A DNA stretch of 64,000 nt from Streptomyces rishiriensis (lineage in GTDB: Bacteria > Actinomycetota > Actinomycetes > Streptomycetales > Streptomycetaceae), in assembly GCF_003112535.1 (NCBI RefSeq), contig NZ_BEWA01000012.1, positions 186,001 to 250,000 of the forward strand. The letters are read 5' to 3'. How positions within the stretch are numbered: the stretch's first letter is position 1; every line of letters begins with the position of its first letter. Positions 1 to 7,998 of this stretch are shown one piece after another. The notes under the pieces are model-generated. The model was not told where the DNA came from. It worked only from the letters and a program-made list of their open reading frames with translations, and ran no database searches. Made by a program: the position numbers and the translations under genes.

Positions 1-594
1 GCGGGTGGGCTGGTACCAGGCGGAGAACTTGTCGCCCTCCTTCTGCTGGACCTTGTCCAGGGCGGCGGTCAGCTCCGCGTACGTCTTGGGCGTGGACTTC
101 ACGCCGACCGCGGCGAAGACGTCCTTGCGCCAGTTGCCGACGCGGCCGCCGGCGTAGTACGGCACGCCGTAGGTCTTGCCGTCGTAGGTCACCGAGGCCT
201 TGAGGCCGTCGAGCCAGGCGGAGGAGTTGTCGAACTTGGCGGTGTCCAGGGGAGCGAAGGCGCCCTTGACCATGTAGCCGAGCATCTCGGTGTTGCCCAT
301 CTCGACGACGTCGGGGGCCTTGTCCGTGGCGAGGACCGCGTCGAGCTTGGCGTTCTTGTCCGGCCAGCCGTAGTACTCGTGGTTGATCTTGACGCCGGGG
401 TGCTTCTTCTGCACGGCGGCGTCGGCGGCCTTCACCAGCTCGGGCCAGTTGTTCTGCGCGTCGACGGTGAGCCAGACGGTCAGCTCCTTGGCGTCCGTGC
501 CCTTCGAGTCCCCGCTGCCACTGTCGTCCCCGCACGCCGCGATGGAGACCATCATGCCCGCGATACCGATCGCGGCTATCAGCTTGCGCTTCAC
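1..594 (-). CDS. dasA: Sugar ABC transporter substrate-binding lipoprotein DasA (5' part only)
   Basis: Extracellular solute-binding protein, family 1; 198 N-terminal residues are visible and the 3' end lies outside the window. The chosen GTG start (592-594) has an AGGAGG-type site just upstream; the ATG 3 bases earlier runs straight into a stop. The N-terminus is a lipoprotein signal (KRK, hydrophobic stretch, then IAACGDD with the lipobox Cys), so the mature protein is membrane-anchored outside the cell. In Streptomyces the DasABC system imports N,N'-diacetylchitobiose; assignment as DasA rests on the divergent dasR neighbour and the two dre operators between them. The permease genes dasB and dasC would lie beyond the window edge. 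Confidence 0.9.
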   Translation of the reverse strand, partial: MKRKLIAAIGIAGMMVSIAACGDDSGSGDSKGTDAKELTVWLTVDAQNNWPELVKAADAAVQKKHPGVKINHEYYGWPDKNAKLDAVLATDKAPDVVEMGNTEMLGYMVKGAFAPLDTAKFDNSSAWLDGLKASVTYDGKTYGVPYYAGGRVGNWRKDVFAAVGVKSTPKTYAELTAALDKVQQKEGDKFSAWYQPTR

Positions 595-653
595 GCCATC
601 CTCCTCAGGGATGCCACACCCCCCGCCCACGGGCCGGGACCTCGATCTGGACC

Positions 654-669
654 AATGGTGTAGACCAGT
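654..669. promoter_or_regulatory. DasR operator (dre site), dasA-proximal
   Basis: The 16-mer AATGGTGTAGACCAGT is a near-palindrome that fits the known dre consensus (ACTGGTCTAGACCACT-like). It sits 60 bp upstream of dasA. DasR bound here would block dasA; glucosamine-6-phosphate releases DasR in studied species. The site is read directly from sequence; binding is inferred. Confidence 0.8.
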
Positions 670-823
670 GCGCAGAGCTTGGCTCAGGCCCATAAGCCTG
701 TCAAGGGTGGCCGAACCCCCTCCGACCAGCCGTTATGGGACCTACATATGCAGGAACCTTTAAGTAAGAAGCCGTCGAAAACATCGGCCTCGGATACGGT
801 CGGGCCGGTAGACCATTTGCCCT

Positions 824-839
824 GGTGGACTAGACCAGC
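824..839. promoter_or_regulatory. DasR operator (dre site), dasR-proximal
   Basis: GGTGGACTAGACCAGC, centred on ACTAGA with CCAG flanks, is the second dre in the dasA-dasR spacer, 128 bp before the dasR start. It could serve dasA at a distance or autoregulate dasR. A weaker half-match (GGTAGACC, around 807-814) lies between the two sites. Confidence 0.7.
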
Positions 840-967
840 AAGGGCTGCGACGGTATACAGAGGGATCACGGAACGATGGCGCGCGCATCGCCGCGTCCGT
901 GCCACGATGTGAGCCGCGGCCGACGGTGTGTCGGCCGTTTCGGCACCCGCAGCCGGGAAGGCAGGCC

Positions 968-1732
968 ATGAGCACCGACGTCAGCAGTGCGGAGAACGAG
1001 GGTGGGGCGACCGTCCGTACCGCGCGTGTGCCCAAGTACTACCGCCTCAAGAAGCACCTGCTCGACATGACGGAGACGCAGTCGCCCGGCACCCCGGTCC
1101 CGCCGGAGCGCACCCTGGCAGCCGAGTTCGACACCTCGCGCACGACCGTCCGCCAGGCCCTGCAGGAACTCGTGGTCGAGGGGCGGCTGGAGCGCATCCA
1201 GGGCAAGGGCACCTTCGTCGCCAAGCCGAAGGTGTCGCAGGCGCTGCAACTCACCTCGTACACCGAGGACATGCGCGCGCAGGGGCTCGAACCGACCTCA
1301 CAGCTGCTGGACGTCGGCTACATCACCGCCGACGACCGCCTCGCCGGGCTGCTCGACATCACGGCCGGCGGCCGGGTGCTGCGCATCGAACGTCTGCGCA
1401 TGGCCAACGGCGAGCCGATGGCGATCGAGACGACCCATCTGTCGGCGAAGCGCTTCCCGGCCCTGCGCCGGTCGCTGGCCAAGTACACCTCGCTCTACAC
1501 CGCTTTGGCCGAGGTCTACGACATCCATCTCGCCGAGGCCGAGGAGACCATCGAGACCTCCCTTGCCACGCCCCGCGAGGCCGGTCTGCTCGGCACCGAC
1601 GTGGGCCTGCCCATGCTGATGCTCTCCCGCCACTCGCTGGACCGGCAGGGCCGGCCGGTGGAGTGGGTGCGGTCGGTCTACCGGGGCGACCGGTACAAGT
1701 TCGTGGCCAGGCTGAAGAGGCCCGCCGAGTAG
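968..1732 (+). CDS. dasR: GntR/HutC-family regulator DasR
   Basis: 254 aa, the usual DasR length with the ATG at 968; the frame is open upstream to 899 but only this start gives the family length. N-terminal winged helix (about residues 20-85, PPERTLAAEF...TTVRQALQEL...GKGTFV) followed by a UTRA effector domain (about 100-245). DasR is the global repressor of chitin/GlcNAc uptake and metabolism and, through it, of antibiotic and developmental control in Streptomyces; glucosamine-6-phosphate is the classical ligand. The divergent dasA and the dre sites support the assignment. A signalling protein of the cytoplasm. Confidence 0.95.
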   Translation: MSTDVSSAENEGGATVRTARVPKYYRLKKHLLDMTETQSPGTPVPPERTLAAEFDTSRTTVRQALQELVVEGRLERIQGKGTFVAKPKVSQALQLTSYTEDMRAQGLEPTSQLLDVGYITADDRLAGLLDITAGGRVLRIERLRMANGEPMAIETTHLSAKRFPALRRSLAKYTSLYTALAEVYDIHLAEAEETIETSLATPREAGLLGTDVGLPMLMLSRHSLDRQGRPVEWVRSVYRGDRYKFVARLKRPAE

Positions 1733-1832
1733 AGGGTCTGTGGAGGGCCTTCCGCTGGGCTTATCCGTCACTTACATTGCCTGCGCATTACACCTGTGAT
1801 CAAGGCGATCGGATGAGGGGACGGAGCCGCCG

Positions 1833-2171
1833 ATGTCAGAGACCCCGGAAGTGACCAGGGGGCCGGTGGTGACGCCTGTGCGCGTCGTCATCGCCCTCTG
1901 TCTGCTCGCGCCCTTCGCGGCGATGCTGTGGGTGGGTTCGTACGCGAAGGTGGACCCGGCGTTCATCGGGATCCCCTTCTTCTACTGGTACCAGATGCTG
2001 TGGGTGCCCCTCTCCGCCGCACTGACCGTGACGGCGTACAAGCTGTGGCAGCGTGACCAGCGCGGCCGCGCGGCCGCCGTCCCGGCGTCCTTCGGCCCCT
2101 CCCCGAAGACCTCTTCCCCGAAGACCTCTTCGCCGAAGGCCTCTTCCCCGAAGGGCGGTGCGTCGGAGTGA
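1833..2171 (+). CDS. DUF3311 small membrane protein, symporter partner
   Basis: 112 aa with two hydrophobic helices (VVIALCLLAPFAAMLWV and IPFFYWYQMLWVPLSAALTV), typical of DUF3311 proteins that are encoded immediately before SSS-family symporters and probably act as a small subunit. The tail carries four degenerate SSPK repeats (PKTSSPKTSSPKASSPKGG) encoded by 15-bp direct DNA repeats (about 2098-2155). The stop overlaps the next start (GTGA), so the two proteins are probably translationally coupled. Function of the domain is unproven. Confidence 0.8.
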   Translation: MSETPEVTRGPVVTPVRVVIALCLLAPFAAMLWVGSYAKVDPAFIGIPFFYWYQMLWVPLSAALTVTAYKLWQRDQRGRAAAVPASFGPSPKTSSPKTSSPKASSPKGGASE

Positions 2172-3793
2172 AGGACGGCGTGAACGGCGTGGCGCTCGCC
2201 GTCTTCATCTTCTTCTTCCTGGCCGTCACGGTCATGGGCTTCCTGGCCGCGCGCTGGCGCAGGGCCGACAGCGACAGCCTCGACGAATGGGGCCTGGGCG
2301 GCCGGTCGTTCGGCACCTGGGTGACCTGGTTCCTGCTCGGCGGGGACCTGTACACCGCGTACACCTTCGTCGCGGTGCCGGCGGCGATCTACGCGGCCGG
2401 CGCGGCCGGCTTCTTCGCGGTGCCCTACACGATCCTCGTGTACCCGCTGATCTTCACGTTCCTGCCCCGCCTGTGGTCGGTGTCCCACAAGCACGGCTAT
2501 GTGACGACCTCGGACTTCGTGCGGGGCCGCTTCGGCTCGAAGGGCCTGTCGCTGGCGGTCGCCGTCACCGGCATCCTGGCGACGATGCCCTACATCGCAC
2601 TCCAACTGGTCGGCATCCAGGCCGTGCTCGACGTGATGGGCGTCGGCGGCGGCGAGGACACCAACTGGTTCGTGAAGGACCTGCCGCTGCTGATCGCCTT
2701 CGGCGTGCTGGCGGCCTACACGTACTCCTCGGGTCTGCGGGCCCCCGCGCTGATCGCGTTCGTGAAGGACACGCTGATCTACATCGTCATCGCGGTGGCG
2801 ATCATCTACATCCCGATCAAGCTGGGCGGCTTCGACGACATCTTCGCCAAGGCTGCCCACGCGTTCAGCCAGACCAACCCGGCGACGGGCAAGCCGCGCG
2901 GCGCGCTCGCACCGGCGGAACCGGGCCAGTGGACGTACGCGACGCTCGCACTGGGCTCGGCGCTCGCGCTGTTCATGTACCCGCACTCCATCACCGCGAC
3001 GCTGTCGTCGCGCAGCCGTGAGGTGATCCGCCGCAACACCACGATCCTGCCGCTGTACTCGCTGATGCTGGGCCTGCTCGCCCTGCTGGGCTTCATGGCG
3101 ATCGCGGCCGGGGTCAAGGTCACCAACGGCCAGCTCGCGATCCCGCAGCTGTTCGAGGACATGTTCCCGTCCTGGTTCGCCGGGGTGGCGTTCGCGGCGA
3201 TCGGCATCGGCGCGCTGGTGCCTGCGGCCATCATGTCGATCGCGGCCGCGAACCTCTTCACCCGCAACATCTACAAGGACTTCATCAAGCCGGACGCGAC
3301 GCCCGCCCAGGAGACGAAGGTCTCCAAGCTGGTCTCGCTGCTGGTGAAGGTGGGCGCCCTGGTCTTCGTCCTCACCATGGACAAGACGGTGGCCATCAAC
3401 TTCCAGCTGCTGGGCGGCATCTGGATCCTGCAGACCTTCCCGGCCCTGGTCGGCGGCCTGTTCACCCGCTGGTTCCACCGCTGGGCCCTGCTGGCCGGCT
3501 GGGCGGTCGGCATGCTCTACGGCACCTTCGCCGCCTACGGGGTCGCCTCCCCGACGCAAGCGCACTTCGGCGGCTCCTCGAAGGAGATCCCGGGCATCGG
3601 GGAGATCGGCTACATCGGCCTCACGGCGTTCGTCCTCAACGTCGTCGTCGCGGTGGTCCTGACGTTCGCCCTGAAGGCGGCCAAGGCGCCCGACGGGATC
3701 GACGAGACGAAGCCGGAGGACTACACGGCGGACGCGGGCGACCCGGGCGTCCAGGTCGAACTGCCACCGGCGACCGCGGGCGCGTCCCACTGA
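2168..3793 (+). CDS. Sodium:solute symporter (SSS family), probable monocarboxylate permease
   Basis: 541 aa, about 13 hydrophobic segments, starting at a GTG that overlaps the DUF3311 stop. Early motifs (DEWGLGGRSFGTWVTWFLLGGDLYTAYTF) and the central transmembrane repeats are those of the SSS superfamily. DUF3311+SSS pairs resemble the monocarboxylate (MctP/MctC-like) permeases for pyruvate, lactate or acetate; the substrate here is inferred only. The C-terminal 35 residues are hydrophilic and acidic. No metabolic gene next to it fixes the substrate. Confidence 0.85.
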   Translation: MKDGVNGVALAVFIFFFLAVTVMGFLAARWRRADSDSLDEWGLGGRSFGTWVTWFLLGGDLYTAYTFVAVPAAIYAAGAAGFFAVPYTILVYPLIFTFLPRLWSVSHKHGYVTTSDFVRGRFGSKGLSLAVAVTGILATMPYIALQLVGIQAVLDVMGVGGGEDTNWFVKDLPLLIAFGVLAAYTYSSGLRAPALIAFVKDTLIYIVIAVAIIYIPIKLGGFDDIFAKAAHAFSQTNPATGKPRGALAPAEPGQWTYATLALGSALALFMYPHSITATLSSRSREVIRRNTTILPLYSLMLGLLALLGFMAIAAGVKVTNGQLAIPQLFEDMFPSWFAGVAFAAIGIGALVPAAIMSIAAANLFTRNIYKDFIKPDATPAQETKVSKLVSLLVKVGALVFVLTMDKTVAINFQLLGGIWILQTFPALVGGLFTRWFHRWALLAGWAVGMLYGTFAAYGVASPTQAHFGGSSKEIPGIGEIGYIGLTAFVLNVVVAVVLTFALKAAKAPDGIDETKPEDYTADAGDPGVQVELPPATAGASH

Positions 3794-4009
3794 GGCGGAC
3801 GGACACGGCCGAGGCGGGACACGCGGGTTCGCCCGTCAGGCGCAGGGCGGGTCGTCGGAGGCATCCGGCGGCCCGCCCTCGCACGTGTGCCGCACACTGG
3901 CCGCCATGGGCGGCATCCGGACCGCACACCCGTGCGGGACCGGAGCTCCCGCCGGAGTCGGCCGACATCACTCTGCTCACCTGTCAGTTGACGCTCTGAA
4001 ACCACCGCG

Positions 4010-4025
4010 ACACTACATCTGGTGG
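4010..4025. promoter_or_regulatory. NrdR box 1 upstream of nrdABS
   Basis: ACACTACATCTGGTGG fits the palindromic NrdR box (acaCwAtATcTwgtgt-like). A second box starts exactly 31 bp downstream, three DNA turns, the usual NrdR arrangement. NrdR, an ATP-cone repressor of ribonucleotide reductase genes first studied in Streptomyces, is encoded elsewhere. Confidence 0.75.
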
Positions 4026-4040
4026 TGGCGTGACGGGTGA

Positions 4041-4056
4041 GCACAAGATGTATGCT
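4041..4056. promoter_or_regulatory. NrdR box 2 upstream of nrdABS
   Basis: GCACAAGATGTATGCT; its reverse complement (AGCATACATCTTGTGC) matches the NrdR consensus better than the direct strand. It overlaps the beginning of the cobalamin riboswitch, so the transcription start should lie near here. Confidence 0.65.
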
Positions 4057-4185
4057 CATGCTCGCTGTCGCCGCAGGGGAATCCGGTGCGAATCCGGAAC
4101 TGTCCCGCAACGGTGTACTCGCGTGCATCCATACCCATATGCGCACGCCTGTTCAGTCCGAGGTCCTGCCGACAGCGTGCCCGGC
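4045..4185 (+). promoter_or_regulatory. Cobalamin (B12) riboswitch controlling class Ia RNR
   Basis: The conserved core is directly visible: AGGGGAATCCGGTGCGAATC followed by CGGAACTGTCCCGCAACGG (4075-4113), then the B12-box region CAGTCCGAGGTCCTGCCGAC (4154-4173). This is the adenosylcobalamin aptamer. In Streptomyces it shuts off the oxygen-dependent class Ia enzyme when B12 is available, because the class II NrdJ enzyme then supplies deoxynucleotides. About 125 nt separate the aptamer from the nrdA start and can hold the expression platform. Outer boundaries are approximate. Confidence 0.93.
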
Positions 4186-4311
4186 CGTCCGGTCCGGGCG
4201 CCCTGACGTCCGGGCCTCGCGGAGTGGGCCGGTGGACGCGACGCCCCCGCGCGCTCGTGTGCTGCCCCCTGCCCTGCACAAGGCCCCCCGCCGAGCGAGG
4301 GAGAGCCCCAC

Positions 4312-6696
4312 GTGACCATCGCGCCAGCCGAACCGGTTTCAGTCGCCGAACTGGAGACCGACGGTCCCGGGACCGCGTTGCTGCGTACCCTGACCGAGCT
4401 GACCGCCGACCTGCCCGACGCCGACCCCGGCCGGGTCGCCGCCGCGGCCCTGCGCGGCCGGTCTGCACGGGCTGCCTCCGAGATCACCGCGGAGCTGCGC
4501 GAGCTGGCCACGGAGGCGGCGGCCGGTCTGATCTCCGAGGACCCGGCCTACTCGAAGCTGGCCGCCCGGCTGCTGACGATCAGCATCGCCGCGGAGGCCG
4601 CCTCCCAGGGCGTCACGTCGTTCACCGAGTCGGTCGCCGTCGGCCACCGCGAGGGTCTGATCGCGGACCGCACCGCCGAGTTCGTGCGCGTCCACGCGGG
4701 CCGCCTCGACGCGCTGATCGACGAGCGGGCCGACGACCGCTTCGGCTACTTCGGACTGCGCACCCTGCACAGCCGCTACCTCCTGCGGCACCCGATCACC
4801 CGCAAGGTCGTCGAGACGCCCCAGCACTTCCTGCTGCGCGTCGCCTCCGGCCTCGCCGAGGACGACACGGTCCGCGCCGTGGACGAGGTCGCCGCGCTCT
4901 ACGGGCTGATGAGCCGGCTGGACTACCTCCCGTCCTCCCCCACCCTCTTCAACTCCGGCACCCGGCACCCCCAGATGTCGTCCTGCTACCTCCTCGACTC
5001 CCCGCTGGACGAGCTGGACTCCATCTACGACCGCTACCACCAGGTGGCCCGGCTCTCGAAGCACGCCGGCGGCATCGGCCTGTCGTACTCCCGCATCCGC
5101 AGCCGCGGTTCGCTGATCCGCGGCACCAACGGCCACTCCAACGGCATCGTGCCGTTCCTGAAGACGCTGGACGCCTCGGTCGCCGCGGTGAACCAGGGCG
5201 GCCGGCGCAAGGGCGCGGCCGCCGTCTACCTGGAGACCTGGCACTCCGACATCGAGGAGTTCCTGGAACTGCGCGACAACACCGGCGAGGACGCCCGGCG
5301 TACGCACAACCTGAACCTCGCGCACTGGATCCCGGACGAGTTCATGCGCCGGGTCAACGCCGACGAGCCGTGGTCGCTGTTCTCGCCCGCCGACGTGCCC
5401 GAGCTGGTCGACCTGTGGGGCGACGAGTTCGACGCGGCCTACCGCAGGGCCGAGGCCGCCGGCCTGGCCAGGAAGACCATCCCGGCCCGTGACCTGTACG
5501 GCCGCATGATGCGCACCCTCGCGCAGACCGGCAACGGCTGGATGACCTTCAAGGACGCGGCCAACCGCACCGCCAACCAGACGGCCGAGCCGGGCCATGT
5601 CGTCCACTCCTCCAACCTCTGCACGGAGATCCTGGAGGTCACGGACGACGGCGAGACGGCCGTGTGCAACCTGGGCTCGGTGAACCTGGGCGCGTTCGTC
5701 GACACGGCGGGCGGCGACATCGACTGGGAGCGGCTGGACGAGACCGTCCGCACGGCCGTCACCTTCCTGGACCGCGTCGTCGACATCAACTTCTATCCGA
5801 CCGAGCAGGCGGGCCGCTCCAACGCCCGCTGGCGTCCGGTCGGGCTGGGCGCGATGGGCCTGCAGGACGTCTTCTTCAAGCTGCGCGTCCCCTTCGACTC
5901 GCCCGAGGCCAAGGCCCTGTCCACCCGCATCGCCGAGCGCGTGATGCTCGCCGCGTACGAGGCGTCCGCCGACCTGGCCGAGCGCAACGGCCCCCTTCCC
6001 GCCTGGGAGAAGACCCGTACGGCCAGGGGTGTGCTGCACCCCGACCACTACGGCGTCGAGTTCGCCTGGCCGGAGCGCTGGGCCGCCCTGCGCGAGCGGA
6101 TCGCCGCGACCGGTCTGCGCAACTCGCTGCTGCTCGCCATCGCGCCCACCGCCACCATCGCCTCCATCGCAGGCGTGTACGAGTGCATCGAGCCGCAGGT
6201 GTCCAACCTGTTCAAGCGCGAGACGCTGTCCGGCGAGTTCCTCCAGGTCAACTCGTACCTGGTGCAGGAACTCAAGGAGCTCGGCGTATGGGACGCGCGC
6301 ACCCGTGAGGCGCTGCGCGACGCGAACGGCTCGGTGCAGGGCTTCGCATGGATCCCGGCGGAGGTGCGGGCGCTGTACCGCACGGCGTGGGAGATCCCGC
6401 AGCGCGGCCTGATCGACATGGCCGCCGCCCGCACCCCGTTCCTGGACCAGGCCCAGTCCCTGAACCTGTTCCTGGAGACGCCGACCATCGGCAAGCTCTC
6501 CTCGATGTACGCGTACGCCTGGAAGTCGGGCCTGAAGACGACGTACTACCTGCGCTCGCGCCCGGCGACCCGCATCGCCCGCGCCGCCCGGGCCCAGGCG
6601 CAGCCCGAGACCACCGTCCCCGTGCAGCAGGCGGCCGATCCCGACGCCGTCGCCTGCTCCCTTGAGAACCCCGAGTCCTGCGAGGCCTGCCAGTAA
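4312..6696 (+). CDS. nrdA: Class Ia ribonucleoside-diphosphate reductase, large subunit
   Basis: 794 aa with a GTG start. It reduces ribonucleoside diphosphates to deoxy forms with the radical from NrdB. Visible catalytic residues: Cys225 (QMSSCYLL), the N-x-C-x-E set Asn435/Cys437/Glu439 (SSNLCTEI), Cys452, the radical-transfer Tyr pair in TTYYLRS, and the C-terminal redox tail CEACQ. The PTATIASIAG loop is present. I do not see a VxKRDG ATP-cone in the N-terminal 60 residues, so overall activity control by ATP/dATP may be absent or different. The TAA stop overlaps the nrdB ATG by one base. Confidence 0.95.
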   Translation: MTIAPAEPVSVAELETDGPGTALLRTLTELTADLPDADPGRVAAAALRGRSARAASEITAELRELATEAAAGLISEDPAYSKLAARLLTISIAAEAASQGVTSFTESVAVGHREGLIADRTAEFVRVHAGRLDALIDERADDRFGYFGLRTLHSRYLLRHPITRKVVETPQHFLLRVASGLAEDDTVRAVDEVAALYGLMSRLDYLPSSPTLFNSGTRHPQMSSCYLLDSPLDELDSIYDRYHQVARLSKHAGGIGLSYSRIRSRGSLIRGTNGHSNGIVPFLKTLDASVAAVNQGGRRKGAAAVYLETWHSDIEEFLELRDNTGEDARRTHNLNLAHWIPDEFMRRVNADEPWSLFSPADVPELVDLWGDEFDAAYRRAEAAGLARKTIPARDLYGRMMRTLAQTGNGWMTFKDAANRTANQTAEPGHVVHSSNLCTEILEVTDDGETAVCNLGSVNLGAFVDTAGGDIDWERLDETVRTAVTFLDRVVDINFYPTEQAGRSNARWRPVGLGAMGLQDVFFKLRVPFDSPEAKALSTRIAERVMLAAYEASADLAERNGPLPAWEKTRTARGVLHPDHYGVEFAWPERWAALRERIAATGLRNSLLLAIAPTATIASIAGVYECIEPQVSNLFKRETLSGEFLQVNSYLVQELKELGVWDARTREALRDANGSVQGFAWIPAEVRALYRTAWEIPQRGLIDMAAARTPFLDQAQSLNLFLETPTIGKLSSMYAYAWKSGLKTTYYLRSRPATRIARAARAQAQPETTVPVQQAADPDAVACSLENPESCEACQ

Positions 6697-7721
6697 TGAC
6701 CACCGCACCCGAGAAGACCGAGAAGAACCTGCTCGACCCGGGCTTCGAGCTGACCCTGCGCCCGATGCGCTACCCCGACTTCTACGAGCGCTACCGGGAC
6801 GCGATCAAGAACACCTGGACCGTCGAGGAGGTCGACCTCCACTCGGACGTCGCGGACCTCGCGAAGCTGTCCGAGGGCGAGCAGCACATGATCGGCCGGC
6901 TGGTCGCGTTCTTCGCGACGGGCGACTCGATCGTGGCGAACAACCTCGTGCTGACGCTGTACAAGCACATCAACTCCCCCGAGGCTCGCCTGTACCTGTC
7001 CAGGCAGCTGTTCGAGGAGGCCGTGCACGTCCAGTTCTATCTGACCCTGCTGGACACCTACCTGCCCGATCCGGCGGACCGGGCGGCCGCCTTCGACGCG
7101 GTGGAGAACATCCCCTCCATCCGCGAGAAGGCCGGGTTCTGCTTCAAGTGGATCAACGAGGTCGAGAAGCTGGAGCGGCTGGAGTCCCAGGCCGACCGCC
7201 GCCGCTTCCTGCTCAACCTGATCTGCTTCGCCGCGTGCATCGAGGGCCTGTTCTTCTACGGGGCCTTCGCGTACGTCTACTGGTTCCGCAGCCGCGGTCT
7301 GCTGCACGGCCTGGCGACCGGCACCAACTGGGTGTTCCGCGACGAGACGATGCACATGAGCTTCGCCTTCGAGGTGGTCGACACCGTCCGCAAGGAGGAG
7401 CCGGAGCTCTTCGACGACCGGCTCCGGGAGCAGGTCGTCGACATGCTCCGGGAGGCCGTCGAGGCCGAGCTGCAGTTCGCGCGCGACCTGTGCGGCGAGG
7501 GCCTGCCGGGCATGAACACCGACTCCATGCGGCAGTACCTGGAGTGCGTCGCCGACCAGCGCCTGACGCGGCTCGGCTTCGCCCCGGTGTACGGGTCGGA
7601 GAACCCGTTCTCCTTCATGGAGCTGCAGGGCGTTCAGGAGCTGACCAACTTCTTCGAGCGCCGTCCGTCGGCGTACCAGGTCGCGGTGGAGGGCACCGTC
7701 GACCTGGACGAGGACTTCTGA
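6696..7721 (+). CDS. nrdB: Class Ia ribonucleotide reductase, small (radical) subunit
   Basis: 341 aa ferritin-like protein. Metal ligands align with the classical Fe-Fe R2: Asp77, Glu108, His111, Glu183, Glu217 and His220 (FFATGD, FEEAVH, CIEG, RDETMH). The radical tyrosine is present as Tyr115, four residues after His111, so this is a normal tyrosyl-radical enzyme and not a Phe variant. The C-terminus (VDLDEDF) is the usual acidic peptide that docks to NrdA. Its start overlaps the nrdA stop (TAATG), ensuring coupled synthesis. Confidence 0.95.
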   Translation: MTTAPEKTEKNLLDPGFELTLRPMRYPDFYERYRDAIKNTWTVEEVDLHSDVADLAKLSEGEQHMIGRLVAFFATGDSIVANNLVLTLYKHINSPEARLYLSRQLFEEAVHVQFYLTLLDTYLPDPADRAAAFDAVENIPSIREKAGFCFKWINEVEKLERLESQADRRRFLLNLICFAACIEGLFFYGAFAYVYWFRSRGLLHGLATGTNWVFRDETMHMSFAFEVVDTVRKEEPELFDDRLREQVVDMLREAVEAELQFARDLCGEGLPGMNTDSMRQYLECVADQRLTRLGFAPVYGSENPFSFMELQGVQELTNFFERRPSAYQVAVEGTVDLDEDF

Positions 7722-7906
7722 GTCCGGCTCGCCGACCGAGCGGACCGAGCGGCGTGCGCGGCCTGCGCGGCCTGCGCGGCCTGCGCGGCCTGCGCGGCCT
7801 TCAACTGACGGCCGATCCGGCGCTCGTGGCGAAGTCCCACGAGCGCCGGACCCGCGAGGAGGAGGAAGAGGACCAGGACGGTGAGGTACTCACTGAGTGC
7901 GTTCAT
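7634..7906 (-). CDS. Possible small membrane protein, antisense to the 3' end of nrdB
   Basis: 90 codons from an ATG at 7906. The first 28 residues look real: MNALSEYLTVLVLFLLLAGP is a clean membrane segment followed by a basic stretch (LRHERRIGRQLKAA), with high GC at third codon positions. Next come four to five AAQ units encoded by the 9-bp tandem repeat at 7755-7799. The last 30 residues overlap nrdB in antisense and look non-coding. No strong ribosome site. It may be a short membrane protein whose stop was lost into the repeat, or a chance frame. Confidence 0.35.
   Translation of the reverse strand: MNALSEYLTVLVLFLLLAGPALVGLRHERRIGRQLKAAQAAQAAQAAQAAHAARSARSASRTQKSSSRSTVPSTATWYADGRRSKKLVSS
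7755..7799. repeat. Five perfect copies of a 9-bp tandem repeat (TGCGCGGCC)
   Basis: Exact head-to-tail array just after nrdB. The unit is a multiple of 3, so copy number changes would keep any reading frame open. Likely a slippage product. Confidence 0.95.
7816..7850. terminator. Perfect 14-bp inverted repeat, likely nrdAB terminator
   Basis: TCCGGCGCTCGTGG pairs perfectly with CCACGAGCGCCGGA across a 7-nt loop. There is no T-tract, as is common in Streptomyces. It lies 95 bp after nrdB and 149 bp before nrdS, so it would separate or attenuate nrdS expression. It also falls inside the doubtful small ORF on the other strand. Confidence 0.75.
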
Positions 7907-7998
7907 GAGGTAAGCGTCGTACGCGGCAGACGCTCCTGACAGTGGCAGGACTGCCGCACACCTTCGAATTACTGCCACTTCCGGTGCACACTGGCGGC

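Larger units (their letters stand above)
3794..4311 (+). other. Intergenic and 5' leader region of nrdABS
   Basis: 518 bp without a gene. The first 200 bp carry the end of the symporter unit and, I infer, the nrd promoter; the rest is the NrdR boxes, the cobalamin riboswitch and about 125 nt of GC-rich leader before the ribosome site (GAGGGAGAG, 4297-4305) of nrdA. Confidence 0.7.

Noticed and set aside
801..816. A third dre site in the dasA-dasR spacer
   Set aside because: Only the inner GGTAGACC is kept and the central TCTAGA is shortened by two bases; noted as a half-match only.
6272..6703. Minus-strand frame opposite the nrdA 3' end
   Set aside because: Very Arg/Ser/Gly-rich with no start signal; typical antisense frame.
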